Source: Candidatus Undinarchaeales archaeon
Lineage (GTDB): Archaea > SpSt-1190 > JASMDC01
Assembly: GCA_030753015.1 (NCBI GenBank)
Contig: JASMDC010000039.1
Coordinates: 1 to 33,742 of the forward strand
DNA: 33,742 nt
Direction of reading: 5' to 3'
Both the position numbers and the translations under genes were made by a program. Positions 24,818-33,154 of this stretch are shown here, piece by piece (the first letter of the stretch is position 1; the number at the start of each line of letters is the position of its first letter). The notes beneath the pieces were generated by a model. That model saw only the letters and a program-made list of their open reading frames with translations, searched no databases and was not told the DNA's origin.

Positions 24818-27194
24818 TGGACCACCTAAGCGAATTGGCGTGTGGACATGCCGTTGCGGCGGGAACATCGGCGATGTCGTGGACGCGGTCGGTGTAGCGA
24901 AGGAGGCCGCGGGATGGTCGGACGTCGCTAGTGGGCTGTGCAAGGAATACCTGTGCTCGCCCGATGCCCAGGACGAGATCGCACGGGCCATCGAGGAGGG
25001 CGAGGTGGACAGGGTGGTCCTGGCCTGTTGCTCACCACGTCTCCATGGTGCGACCTTCCGGCGTCGGTTCGGTGAAGCAGGGCTCGATCCGTCTCACGTG
25101 GCCATCGCCAACATTCGCGAACAGGGCTCTTGGGCTCATAAGGAGGATCCTGAGGGGGCCACAGCGGCCGCCCGCGACACTATCCATGCTGCCGTCGAAG
25201 GCGTCCGAGAAGCGACGCTACGCGCACGCACGCCCATCACGGTAACTCAGGAGGTGCTTGTCGTGGGTGGTGGTGTGGCAGGCATCACGGCAGCCCTCAG
25301 GTTGGCACGAGCAGGGACTCGTGTTGTACTCGTTGAACGCGAGCCCTCATTGGGCGGCCACCTCTCCCGCTACCCGAAGGTATTCCCCACCCTCGACTGC
25401 TCACAGTGCATCCTCACCCCCCTCATGGCAGAGGTACGTGACGAGGAGAACGTCCGAGTGCTCGCCCCTGCTGAAGTGATAGGTGTGGAAGGGGGTCCGG
25501 GTTCCTACAACATTCGTATCCGGGAACGGTCCCGGTTCGTTGATCCCGAGCGCTGCGTTCGCTGCGGCCGCTGTGCAGATGTATGCCCAGTAGAGGTGCC
25601 AGACCCACGCCAGGAAGGGCTCGGATCACGTAAAGCAGCCTACCTCCCTTTCCTCCAGGCGGTTCCCACGACCTACCTCATCGACGGCGAGGCGTGCACG
25701 AAGTGCGGCGCGTGTGTCGAGGCATGCCCCGGCGGTGCCGTCGACCTCACCCTCGGCGACAGTGTACATGAGCTCGAGATCGGTGCGGTCGTCCTCGCCA
25801 GCGGTTACGACCTGTACGATCTCAACGACTATGGTGAATGGCTCGTGGGCGACCACCCGAACGTCGTGGGGCCTATCGCCGTGGAGCGCATGTTGGACAT
25901 CGAGGGCCCAACAGCGGGCCGTCTCGTCCGCCCCTCCGATCGAGGGGCAATCAAGCGAGTTGTCTACGTGCTCTGCGCCGGCTCCCGTGACACGAACAAG
26001 GGTAAACCATACTGTTCGGGAGTATGTTGCATGTACGCCATAAAGGAGGCACGGGTCATCCGCTCGGCCTTCCCCGGGACCGAGGTGTGGGTGTTGTACA
26101 CCGATGTGCGAGCTCCCGGGAAACGGTACGAGGAGTTCTACCGCACCGCCCAGGAAGAGGGCGTGATCTTCGTACGGGGGAAACCCGGTCAGGTCATCGA
26201 TATCGGCGACCGTCTGATGGTGCGTGTGGAGGACACCAGCGAGGCCCTGCCCATGGAAGTGGAAGCGGACCTGGTGGTCCTATGCCCGCCTTTGGTACCC
26301 CATCCCTCGGCCGCTCCTGTCGCGGCCTCCCTTGGTGTCCCGCTCGATGAACACGGCTTCGTGCTCGAGCGTCATCCCAAGCTAGATCCAGTGCGCACGG
26401 GGCGCGAGGGTGTCATGGCATGCGGAGCTGCTATCGGACCCATGGACGTCCAGAGCTCAGTTGCGACCGCCGAGGCCGCTGCTGCCAGGGCGCGGGCGTT
26501 CCTGGACGGTGAGGCCGAACCCATCGCAGGGACCGCTTTCCTATCCCGTCCCGAAGCGTGTGACGGATGCGGTGCGTGCGTCGAGGTATGCTCGTGGCGC
26601 GCCCTCGCTCTGACGGACGGAAGAGTGGTTGTGGAGGAGCCCATGTGCACCGCATGTGGCGCCTGCGTACCTGCGTGCCCGACACTGGCCCTCGACCTCG
26701 CCGGACTGGACGAAGAGGTCCTCCTGGCCCGCATCCGTGGTATGCTGACCATCCCGGTCGACGGTCCGCGTCTGTTGGTGTTTGTCGAATCGAGCGCTGC
26801 TGCGGTAGCCCTCGATAATATTGGCGCCAGCAGAATGGACTACCCCGCGGGCATACGCGTCATCGAGGTCGCCAGCACCGCCCGCATCGGGCTGCATCAT
26901 GTGATGTCCGCGTTCGCTGCAGGTGCAGACGGAGTCGCTCTCATCGAGGGGCCGCCCGAGGGGCCGTTGGGAGCGGTCCATGAGATAGCTGAGTCACGGG
27001 CACACGAGATGGAGCCCAAACTGGAAGAGTCCGGCCTCGATCCGCATCTTCGTTTCTCTTTCCGAACAGTGTACGTGCCCGAACGTCGGAAACTCGCAAG
27101 GTTGCTTTCGACTCTCTACGGCTTGGTTGAGGACGCCGGTCCGCTGGACGGACCGGCCCGCGAACGAGTCGCCAGAGCAGCGAGTACGCTCTAG
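24810..27194 (+). CDS. hdrA: HdrA fused to a cysteine-less MvhD-like domain
   Basis: HdrA is the FAD-carrying, electron-bifurcating hub of heterodisulfide reductases. The frame extends to 24483 inside hdrB, but GTG 24810 (8-base overlap) gives MSDGPPKRIGVWTCRCGGNIG, the expected HdrA start: 794 residues against about 650 for plain HdrA. Seen: N-terminal Cys motifs (C14, C16, C44, C49, C73-C74); NIREQGSW with Gly106 where Cys is usual; FAD motif VVGGGVAGITAAL at 151-163; FPTLDCSQCILTP; ferredoxin motifs from C249 and C296; and a second pair from C584 and C613. Residues about 652-775 align by eye with MvhD (YPAGIRVIEV, AFAAGADGVALIEG) but contain no cysteine, so its [2Fe-2S] cluster cannot form. 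HdrA-MvhD fusions are known in Methanosarcina; the cysteine loss is the odd part. Confidence 0.93.
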   Translation: MSDGPPKRIGVWTCRCGGNIGDVVDAVGVAKEAAGWSDVASGLCKEYLCSPDAQDEIARAIEEGEVDRVVLACCSPRLHGATFRRRFGEAGLDPSHVAIANIREQGSWAHKEDPEGATAAARDTIHAAVEGVREATLRARTPITVTQEVLVVGGGVAGITAALRLARAGTRVVLVEREPSLGGHLSRYPKVFPTLDCSQCILTPLMAEVRDEENVRVLAPAEVIGVEGGPGSYNIRIRERSRFVDPERCVRCGRCADVCPVEVPDPRQEGLGSRKAAYLPFLQAVPTTYLIDGEACTKCGACVEACPGGAVDLTLGDSVHELEIGAVVLASGYDLYDLNDYGEWLVGDHPNVVGPIAVERMLDIEGPTAGRLVRPSDRGAIKRVVYVLCAGSRDTNKGKPYCSGVCCMYAIKEARVIRSAFPGTEVWVLYTDVRAPGKRYEEFYRTAQEEGVIFVRGKPGQVIDIGDRLMVRVEDTSEALPMEVEADLVVLCPPLVPHPSAAPVAASLGVPLDEHGFVLERHPKLDPVRTGREGVMACGAAIGPMDVQSSVATAEAAAARARAFLDGEAEPIAGTAFLSRPEACDGCGACVEVCSWRALALTDGRVVVEEPMCTACGACVPACPTLALDLAGLDEEVLLARIRGMLTIPVDGPRLLVFVESSAAAVALDNIGASRMDYPAGIRVIEVASTARIGLHHVMSAFAAGADGVALIEGPPEGPLGAVHEIAESRAHEMEPKLEESGLDPHLRFSFRTVYVPERRKLARLLSTLYGLVEDAGPLDGPARERVARAASTL

Positions 27195-27196
27195 AA

Positions 27197-28555
27197 CTAT
27201 AGCCCCAGATGTAATGGGTACTTGTTATTGAGCTCGAAGTCCTTGATGGCAGCGCGTAGGCGCGCCATCCCCTCGTCGATCTCCTCTGAGGATATGTTCA
27301 GTGGAGGTCTGAACCGGATCGAACGCTCCCCCGCAGGGAGCACCATGACCCGTTTATTGTAGGTCTCCTTGAGGAGCGAGTTGCGGACATTCGTCGTGCG
27401 CAGGTCGAAAGCGCACATGAGGCCTCGCCCGCGAACGTTGGTGATACCCCCGGGATGCTCAGCGGCGAGCTCCGTGATGGCCGCGATCAGGCGCTCACCC
27501 TGGCGGGCGGCGTTCTCAACTAGCTTCTCCTCCTCGATCACCTCAAGGTACCGCTGGGAACGAACCATGTCCACGATGTTGCCGCCCCAGGTGGAGTTGA
27601 TGCGCGAGGACACCTTGAACACGTTGTCCTCGACCTCGTCCACCCGCTTCCCCACCATGCAGCCACACACCTGGGTCTTCTTCCCGAATGCGATAGCATC
27701 AGGTTCGAAATCATAGTGCTGGTGGGCCCACATCTTACCCGTGAGCCCCAGCCCGGACTGGACCTCGTCCAAGATGAAGAAGATGTCCTCGTCGGTGCAG
27801 ATACGGCGCAGCTCCTGGTGGAACTCAGGACGGAAGTGGTTGTCCCCACCTTCACCCTGGATGGGCTCGATGATGAGTGAACTGATATCGTCAGGGTTCT
27901 CCTTGATGGCCTTCTTGATCTGTGTGTAGGCCAGGTGCTCCAGCTCCTCGACCCGCTCGAGGTTCTTGCCCTCTAGCGGAAACGTGATCTTGGGATTGAC
28001 GATGCGAGGCCAATCGAACTTCGTGAAGAACTTCGTCTTGTTCGGGTCTGCTGTGTTCGTAAGTGAGAGCGTGTAGCCGGTGCGACCATGGAAGGCCTGA
28101 GCGAAGTGCATGACCTTGCGGCCCACGTTCTCCTTATGACCCCTGCTCCAGTTCGTGCGCACCTTCCAGTCCATGGCGACCTTCAAAGCGTTCTCTACAC
28201 CCACCGATCCCCCGGACACATAGAATACGTACTTCATGTACTTGGGCATGGCGACGCGCGTGAAAGTATCGACGAACTCCGCCATCTCCGTCGTATAGAG
28301 GTCCGAGTTGGTTACCTTGTTCACGGCGACCTCCCCGATCTTGCGGATGAACTCATCGTTGGCCAGCCGTGGATGATTACAACCGATAGGTGCTGATGCG
28401 AAGAATGAGAAGAAGTCAAGGAAGTCCTCCCCGCTCTTCGAATCGTGAATCCAGCTGCCATGGCTCTTACGAATATCGAGCACCATGTTGAAACCGTCGA
28501 CAAGCATGTGCTTGCCTAATACCTTATGGACGTTCTTGGGGGTGATGGCTGTCAT
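27197..28555 (-). CDS. lat: L-lysine 6-aminotransferase
   Basis: This class III PLP aminotransferase takes the epsilon amino group of lysine to 2-oxoglutarate, giving aminoadipate semialdehyde (as piperideine carboxylate) and glutamate. The chosen start is ATG 28555 (MTAITPKNVHKVLGKHM, 452 residues), with GGAGG 9 bases before it. An in-frame ATG at 28594 sits inside the promoter. Motifs: VSGGSVGVENALKVA, EPIQGEGGDNHF, FILDEVQSGLG (D263), and FGKKTQVCG with Schiff-base lysine K292, a pattern typical of Lat rather than ornithine aminotransferases. A role in lysine breakdown or in making a compatible solute is possible. The stop lies 2 bases from the convergent hdrA stop. Confidence 0.92.
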   Translation of the reverse strand: MTAITPKNVHKVLGKHMLVDGFNMVLDIRKSHGSWIHDSKSGEDFLDFFSFFASAPIGCNHPRLANDEFIRKIGEVAVNKVTNSDLYTTEMAEFVDTFTRVAMPKYMKYVFYVSGGSVGVENALKVAMDWKVRTNWSRGHKENVGRKVMHFAQAFHGRTGYTLSLTNTADPNKTKFFTKFDWPRIVNPKITFPLEGKNLERVEELEHLAYTQIKKAIKENPDDISSLIIEPIQGEGGDNHFRPEFHQELRRICTDEDIFFILDEVQSGLGLTGKMWAHQHYDFEPDAIAFGKKTQVCGCMVGKRVDEVEDNVFKVSSRINSTWGGNIVDMVRSQRYLEVIEEEKLVENAARQGERLIAAITELAAEHPGGITNVRGRGLMCAFDLRTTNVRNSLLKETYNKRVMVLPAGERSIRFRPPLNISSEEIDEGMARLRAAIKDFELNNKYPLHLGL

Positions 28556-28599
28556 CGGAAAGCGCCTCCGTATGATGTTGGCCGAAAGGGCCATAATCC

Positions 28600-28650
28600 T
28601 TTATATTATTATTTATTCGTAAATTAATTGTTGGTTTTCGTAATATATCC
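28600..28650 (-). promoter_or_regulatory. AT-rich promoter of lat
   Basis: On the minus strand AATATAAAGG (28599-28608) is a good box A, giving a leader of roughly 20-25 bases with GGAGG at 28566-28570. Upstream, TTCGTAA occurs at 28616-28622 and again near 28637-28643 (plus-strand reading) in a very AT-rich stretch. It may be a regulator-binding region. Confidence 0.5.
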
Positions 28651-28783
28651 TGAATTAAATACGTCTTTCGGCCTTCTTCCCGCCAATAATCCCCGTTACC
28701 ACAGATTCGCTACAAATCGCGCATAATTAATGCAATGATAGGAGCCGATGCTCACGAGTTGTCCTCTCCGCCGGCTGAAGGAT

Positions 28784-29326
28784 CTACCGGTCGAAGAAGG
28801 GGCTCTTTCCCGTGGCGGTCAGAGGGATCCCGCAGCACACGTTTGTCTTCGTCAGCCCTACAGAGCGCGCAGCAACGCCGATTCGTATCATGAGGCGATT
28901 GTCGACGTTGTGCATGCTCGCCGTCTTGGCAGCGCTGCCCAGGGCGATACCGAGGTCAAGGAGACGGAGCATGCAGTTCGGTCCCTTGAAGTCCGCAGAT
29001 GTGGACGCCTCGTTGAAAGCGGCGCATGAATCGAAACCGCACGCCGCGCAGTTGAGTCCCACACCCGAGTGGGGCTTCACGCCGATAAGCAGCACGGCAG
29101 GGGAGGCTTCGATAGCCTGTGAGTCCCGCTCATAGTTATGTCGCCCCTCGCGGTCGAGACGGCGCATCTCGGCAGCCAGCTTGTCCTTGCACTTTCCCTT
29201 GATGATCTTGATCTCGAGGATGTCCGTCCCCATGGTCTTGGGCGCTGTGCGGGCAGATACAGCCATGAGCTCGGCAACGATGCGAACGGCATCATCGAGG
29301 CACACCTCGTCGTCAGGCGCGGTCAT
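28784..29326 (-). CDS. DUF2148 ferredoxin-domain protein
   Basis: The 180-residue soluble protein matches the DUF2148 family found with iron-sulfur proteins in archaea and anaerobic bacteria. Typical parts are CAACGFDSC in the middle, GPNC a little later, then DLGIALGSAAKTASMHNVDNR and IGVAARSVG. The cysteines probably bind an Fe-S cluster. The biochemical role of the family is unknown. ATG 29326 lies about 27 bases after a minus-strand box (TCTTAAAG, 29348-29355), so the transcript is probably leaderless. The gene is monocistronic by position: lat starts 229 bases downstream behind its own promoter. Confidence 0.85.
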   Translation of the reverse strand: MTAPDDEVCLDDAVRIVAELMAVSARTAPKTMGTDILEIKIIKGKCKDKLAAEMRRLDREGRHNYERDSQAIEASPAVLLIGVKPHSGVGLNCAACGFDSCAAFNEASTSADFKGPNCMLRLLDLGIALGSAAKTASMHNVDNRLMIRIGVAARSVGLTKTNVCCGIPLTATGKSPFFDR

Positions 29327-29698
29327 GGCGGCAGGGGACGTGTGAACCTTTAAGAATCCTCTTGGAAGGCCCGATCCAAATCAAGTCACGGTCGGAGGAC
29401 GACAGGATTATAATAAGGCTTATTAAGGTCGAGAACCACTTAACATCTCACAGGGATAGGGTATGGACACAATTCTTACTGTGATAACGATAGGCCTCAT
29501 GCCGGTTCTCACATGCTCTGTTGGGTATGGCGCCTTCTACTTGAGCGAACTCGGTCTGTACGAATAGAAGCAAAAAGCCCACTGGAAACAAGTAAGTCGT
29601 CGTGGACTCCGGGGTCCTTCTTTCGAGCAAAAGATAGTATATTTAAAGGATAGTCCCCGTCGCAAGGGCACATCCCTTTACAACTGGGTGGTGACGAT
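29327..29698 (+). promoter_or_regulatory. regulatory stretch before trmB-type gene
   Basis: Apart from the 34-codon frame, this 372-base stretch holds promoter elements only: the divergent DUF2148 box (29348-29355), the boxes of the miniprotein, and TATATTTAAAGG at 29637-29648 for the TrmB-type gene. Just before ATG 29699, GGTGGTGA is a strong Shine-Dalgarno site, in contrast to the leaderless genes elsewhere in the window. Confidence 0.55.
29463..29567 (+). CDS. probable 34-aa membrane miniprotein
   Basis: ATG 29463 to TAG 29567 codes 34 residues with one hydrophobic segment (TILTVITIGLMPVLTCSVGY) and a short acidic tail ending in ELGLYE. TATA-like elements lie upstream (TTATAATAAGG at 29409-29419 and CTTATTAAGG at 29418-29427), the second suitably placed for a short leader. 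It sits in an otherwise gene-free stretch and has normal codon use. No family is recognised. The chance of a random short frame with a TM helix is real, so confidence is moderate. Confidence 0.4.
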   Translation: MDTILTVITIGLMPVLTCSVGYGAFYLSELGLYE

Positions 29699-30538
29699 AT
29701 GGTCATTGATGATGATGTGCTTGAGGAAATGCGAGACAAGTTCGGGCTGAACCTGTACGAAGCCAGGGTGTGGGCAGCCCTCCTTTCGAGGGGAATCTGC
29801 ACGGCCGGAGAGATCTCAGAGCTCGGTGGTGTGCCGCGATCACGTGCATACGACGTCCTCGAGACATTAGAGAAAAAGGGTTTCGTCGTCATGAAGCTCG
29901 GAAAACCTATCAAGTACCTCGCTATCGATCCTTCCGAGATCGTTGAGCGCCTTCGCAAGCGTGTCAACAAGGATTATGAGGAGCGTCATGTCTCCCTCGA
30001 GAAGCTCGATGGATCGGATCTCATGGGCAAGCTCGACACCCTCTACAATGAGGGCATCCGGATGCTCGATCCCACTGAGATGTCGTCGTCGCTCAAGGGA
30101 CGGTACAACATCCACGACCACCTTGAGCTGATGATGAACGACGCGATCAAATCCATCGATATCGTCACGACCGAGGAGGGTCTCAACCGTCTCGCCGAGT
30201 ATCATCTCCCCGTCATCAAGGGTGCCTCCGAGCGTGGCGTTAAGGTCAAGATCGCCGCTCCCATATCGCGATCCGGGCTTGCAGCTGCCAAGTACCTGCT
30301 CGAGTTCTCCGGGGTGCGACATATGGACCATATCAAGGCGAGGTTCAACATCATCGACCACGAAGAGGTGATGTTCATGATCATGCCGGACATTTCCATC
30401 CATCCCACCTACGACACCGGCATCTGGATCCACTCACCCTTCTTCGCCAAGGCTCTTGCCGACCTGTTCGAGCACACCTGGGAGCACCTGGAGCACGCCG
30501 AAAAGGTCATCAAGAAGATCGAGGCCGAAGAAGTATAA
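29699..30538 (+). CDS. TrmB-family transcriptional regulator
   Basis: The 279-residue protein has the TrmB plan: an N-terminal winged helix at about 1-80 (LNLYEARVWAALLSRGICTAGEISELGGVPRSRAYDVLETLEKKGF), a short coiled segment, then a C-terminal sensor domain (KSIDIVTTEEGL and following) of the phospholipase D-like TrmB type. TrmB proteins sense sugars or other metabolites and control transport and central metabolism genes. Neither ligand nor target can be read here. ATG 29699 is supported by a strong GGTGGTGA site 5 bases upstream and a TATATTTAAAGG box. The gene appears to be alone in its transcript. Confidence 0.92.
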   Translation: MVIDDDVLEEMRDKFGLNLYEARVWAALLSRGICTAGEISELGGVPRSRAYDVLETLEKKGFVVMKLGKPIKYLAIDPSEIVERLRKRVNKDYEERHVSLEKLDGSDLMGKLDTLYNEGIRMLDPTEMSSSLKGRYNIHDHLELMMNDAIKSIDIVTTEEGLNRLAEYHLPVIKGASERGVKVKIAAPISRSGLAAAKYLLEFSGVRHMDHIKARFNIIDHEEVMFMIMPDISIHPTYDTGIWIHSPFFAKALADLFEHTWEHLEHAEKVIKKIEAEEV

Positions 30539-30587
30539 ACTTCCCGTCATTATCGGGCGTTCTGTTCAAAGTGATTAGCTATAGCGC

Positions 30588-31022
30588 TTAAGCGACACCG
30601 TTCGCGAACTGGCCCGGCCGGAAACGATCGCCGTTCAGAACGGTCCGGTAGGCCCGTATCACCTTCCCTCCACGTCGCATGAGTTCCTCCTCTCTCATGA
30701 AGGCTTCGTGAAGCTCTTCCATCTCATTGTAGGGCTCGGGTGCGTCCTCAACGTCCTCCTCGCCCAGGTAACTACGCGTGCGCAGGTAGAATCCCTCGCT
30801 CCCATCATCCTCGGGATCGAATGTAGCGTGCTTTCTCAGGTAGTTACGTGCGGCCAGAGCCTCCTTGAACAGCTCCTCATGCTCACGGCTGCCTTGATGG
30901 TGGTCGGGGTGGTGGTCCTTGGCCATGCTACGGAACACGCTCGTCACCTCGTACCGAGTTGCGCCCTCCTCCAGCCCCAGGATGCTGTACGCTGCGCCCA
31001 CGTCGGTAATACCGTAGACCAT
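30588..31022 (-). CDS. J-domain (DnaJ-like) protein
   Basis: The 144-residue protein begins with a J domain of about 65 residues: AYSILGLEEGATRYEVTSVFRSMAKDHHPD with the essential HPD at 38-40, followed by the helix EELFKEALAARNYLRKH. The rest is acidic and charged with no zinc-finger or peptide-binding DnaJ domain, so it is a type III co-chaperone that would stimulate an Hsp70. No DnaK is in the window. ATG 31022 follows a minus-strand box TCTATAAAG (31056-31064). It is divergent from the amidohydrolase gene. Confidence 0.85.
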   Translation of the reverse strand: MVYGITDVGAAYSILGLEEGATRYEVTSVFRSMAKDHHPDHHQGSREHEELFKEALAARNYLRKHATFDPEDDGSEGFYLRTRSYLGEEDVEDAPEPYNEMEELHEAFMREEELMRRGGKVIRAYRTVLNGDRFRPGQFANGVA

Positions 31023-31138
31023 GGTCGTGTCCGATGGTCCATGCGGGGCCCGGCGCTTTATAGACTTTCCCCCGGGGTCACGGCGGCCCCGCCCAAGAAG
31101 ATATAAGCCTTCCTCCGCTCTCTACGGAGGGATTGACC

Positions 31139-32623
31139 ATGACGTCCGACCATCTCTTCGCCCGTGCCCGATTCCTCCTCCCCATGGCCGGAAAGGACGG
31201 GACCGCAACGCGTATCGCCGACGGTTACGTTCTCACGGCCGGCGGGACCGTAAAAGAGATGGGCACCTACTCCTTCGAGATTGGTGAGCGCATCCTGAGG
31301 GACGTGGGCCACTCGCTCAAGGTGCTTGGCGGGAAGAGCTCCGAGGACGGTCCGCTCGCCACCGAAGACCTTGTCCAGCTCAACGGCGTCATCCTACCCG
31401 GGTTCATCAAAGCTCACGGTCACGACCACGAATCACCCCTTATCGGTATCGCAAAGGATGTACCGTTAACGACCTGGCTTGATGAAGCAGTGAACCTATT
31501 CACAGGCTTCCTCAACGAGCGTGCGGACGACCTTTCCAAACGCTTCGGCCGCTCACCGCACCTTGTGACCTACCTCAAGGCCCGTGTCGACGACATCAGC
31601 TATGGCATCACTTCGTGTATGGTCCATCATTGCAATTTCAACAAGTACCATGTTGCCGAGATCGTCGAGGCAAACCGGTCGGCAGGCACGCGCATGATCA
31701 TCGCCGTCGGGAGCCAGGACCGACACTACGACGAGCGTATACTGGACACGCCCGAGGAGGCCGTGGAGCGCCTGGACTCGGCACTCAAGCTCGTCAAGTA
31801 CACCTCGCGCACGACGATCGTTCCCGGACCCGACCAGTTCTTCTCGAACGGGCCCGAGCTCCTCAAGGCACTCAAGGACTGGGCCCGACGCAACAAGACA
31901 TTCCTGCACATCCATTCCTCCGAAGAGCCCGGTACCACTAAGTGGTTCAGGGACACGTACGGGATGACTCCTGTCGAGTACGCTGACTCCATCGGTGTGC
32001 TCGACGCTGAGACCATCCTCGCCCACCAGGTGAACTGCACCGACAACGACCTCAAGCTTCTCAAGGAGCGAGGCACCAAGGTCGTGCACAATCCACTGGC
32101 CAACACAATCCTTGGCTCGGGGATGCCGCCTTTGGTCCGGATGCTGGACATGGGCATCCCCGTGGCCGTTTCCACCGATGGATCGGGTTCGGCTGACAAC
32201 CAGAACATCATCATCGCCGCCAAGCTCGCCAGCCAGTTCCAGAAGGCCTTCAACAAGGACGCGTCCATCCTACCTGCCCAACAGTGCCTGGAGCTCATTA
32301 CAATCGAGCCGGCCAAGGTCCTGGGACTGAACGCTGGCTGCTTGGAGCCCGGACGCGATGCTGACCTGATCGTCCTCTCACTGGAGCGTCCGAACCTTGT
32401 ACCAACCCGCCGTGACAACGTGATGGAAAACATCATCTGGGCCGCTGACGGCTCGGAGGCGCAGCACGTGGTCGCCGGGGGTCAGATCCTCCTGGAAGAT
32501 GGCCGGTTCACAACACTGGATGCCGGGCGTATCCTACGTGACGTGCAGGTGCTCTCGGAACTGTTCAGGGACTGGGTGGAGCGGGAACGCCCTAAGATCA
32601 AGGGCACGGGCGTCCACACCTGA
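31139..32623 (+). CDS. amidohydrolase (SsnA/TrzN-like, deaminase superfamily)
   Basis: This metal-dependent hydrolase has the amidohydrolase TIM barrel. The start is ATG 31139 (494 residues), with GGAGGGAT about 7 bases upstream and box ATATAAG before it. The TTG at 31133 is less likely. Metal and catalytic residues seen: FIKAHGHDHE (H93, H95), HIHSSEE (H259 and the following Glu), AHQ (H296) and STDGSGS (D347), plus HNPLANTILGSGMPPL, the signature of the guanine deaminase/TrzN/SsnA branch. The extra His (H97) is unusual. The substrate may be a purine, pterin or other N-heterocycle. Genomic context gives no hint. Confidence 0.88.
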   Translation: MTSDHLFARARFLLPMAGKDGTATRIADGYVLTAGGTVKEMGTYSFEIGERILRDVGHSLKVLGGKSSEDGPLATEDLVQLNGVILPGFIKAHGHDHESPLIGIAKDVPLTTWLDEAVNLFTGFLNERADDLSKRFGRSPHLVTYLKARVDDISYGITSCMVHHCNFNKYHVAEIVEANRSAGTRMIIAVGSQDRHYDERILDTPEEAVERLDSALKLVKYTSRTTIVPGPDQFFSNGPELLKALKDWARRNKTFLHIHSSEEPGTTKWFRDTYGMTPVEYADSIGVLDAETILAHQVNCTDNDLKLLKERGTKVVHNPLANTILGSGMPPLVRMLDMGIPVAVSTDGSGSADNQNIIIAAKLASQFQKAFNKDASILPAQQCLELITIEPAKVLGLNAGCLEPGRDADLIVLSLERPNLVPTRRDNVMENIIWAADGSEAQHVVAGGQILLEDGRFTTLDAGRILRDVQVLSELFRDWVERERPKIKGTGVHT

Positions 32624-32626
32624 CCA

Positions 32627-33136
32627 CTAGAACCTTATGCGGTGCTGCTTCCCCCACCGTTGTGTGTGGCGCGTACGAACTTCCTCGAGGGCGTCAAGCC
32701 CGTCCCTAAGTCGCTGGATGAGGACCGGTTCGAGCACAGGGTATGAATCGTCCCATTGGACAAAAACGCGATCGCTCGCGAAGTCGCCCAAAGAGGCATG
32801 CGTGTTGTCCGATTTGAAAGTGGTGACCACCTCGTCCCGGAAAGCCTCCTCCTCGAAAGGGAGCCGTCGAGGGGACTGTACCCGAGCATGGGGCACGCGA
32901 TAGGTGGCCGAGTTCATCCCACCTTCATCGATATCGAGGATGAAGGCCGCTTCGAAACGGAACCCGGCATGACTGCCCGTCAATGTTCCACGTGCTTCGT
33001 TCGGACCGCTCTTTTCCAGTGAGACATCAATACCAGCGATGACGGTCCCAACTATTTGGGAGAAAAGTCGTAGGGCCCGTTCTAGCTTCGATCCTTCGTT
33101 CTTCTTTCTCGGCCCGAGAGGGGCCTTCCCGGGCAC
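32627..33136 (-). CDS. hypothetical protein
   Basis: The 169-residue soluble protein starts at GTG 33136, with GGGAGG about 8 bases upstream, and lies 18 bases after the stop of the Pro-rich repeat gene, so the two are likely co-transcribed. It has a basic N-terminus (PLGPRKKNEGSKLERALRLF), a central beta-rich part and a charged helix near the end. I recognise no domain, signal peptide or membrane helix. Confidence 0.6.
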   Translation of the reverse strand: MPGKAPLGPRKKNEGSKLERALRLFSQIVGTVIAGIDVSLEKSGPNEARGTLTGSHAGFRFEAAFILDIDEGGMNSATYRVPHARVQSPRRLPFEEEAFRDEVVTTFKSDNTHASLGDFASDRVFVQWDDSYPVLEPVLIQRLRDGLDALEEVRTRHTQRWGKQHRIRF

Positions 33137-33154
33137 GCCACAGGCCTCCCGTCA

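Noticed and set aside
27695-27720. ggttcgaaat resembling a tRNA T-loop
   Set aside because: It lies inside the conserved lat reading frame and has no accompanying stems.
28556-28783. Possible tRNA or small gene between lat and the DUF2148 gene
   Set aside because: No cloverleaf, no T-loop consensus and no conserved frame; the AT-rich sequence is explained as lat promoter.
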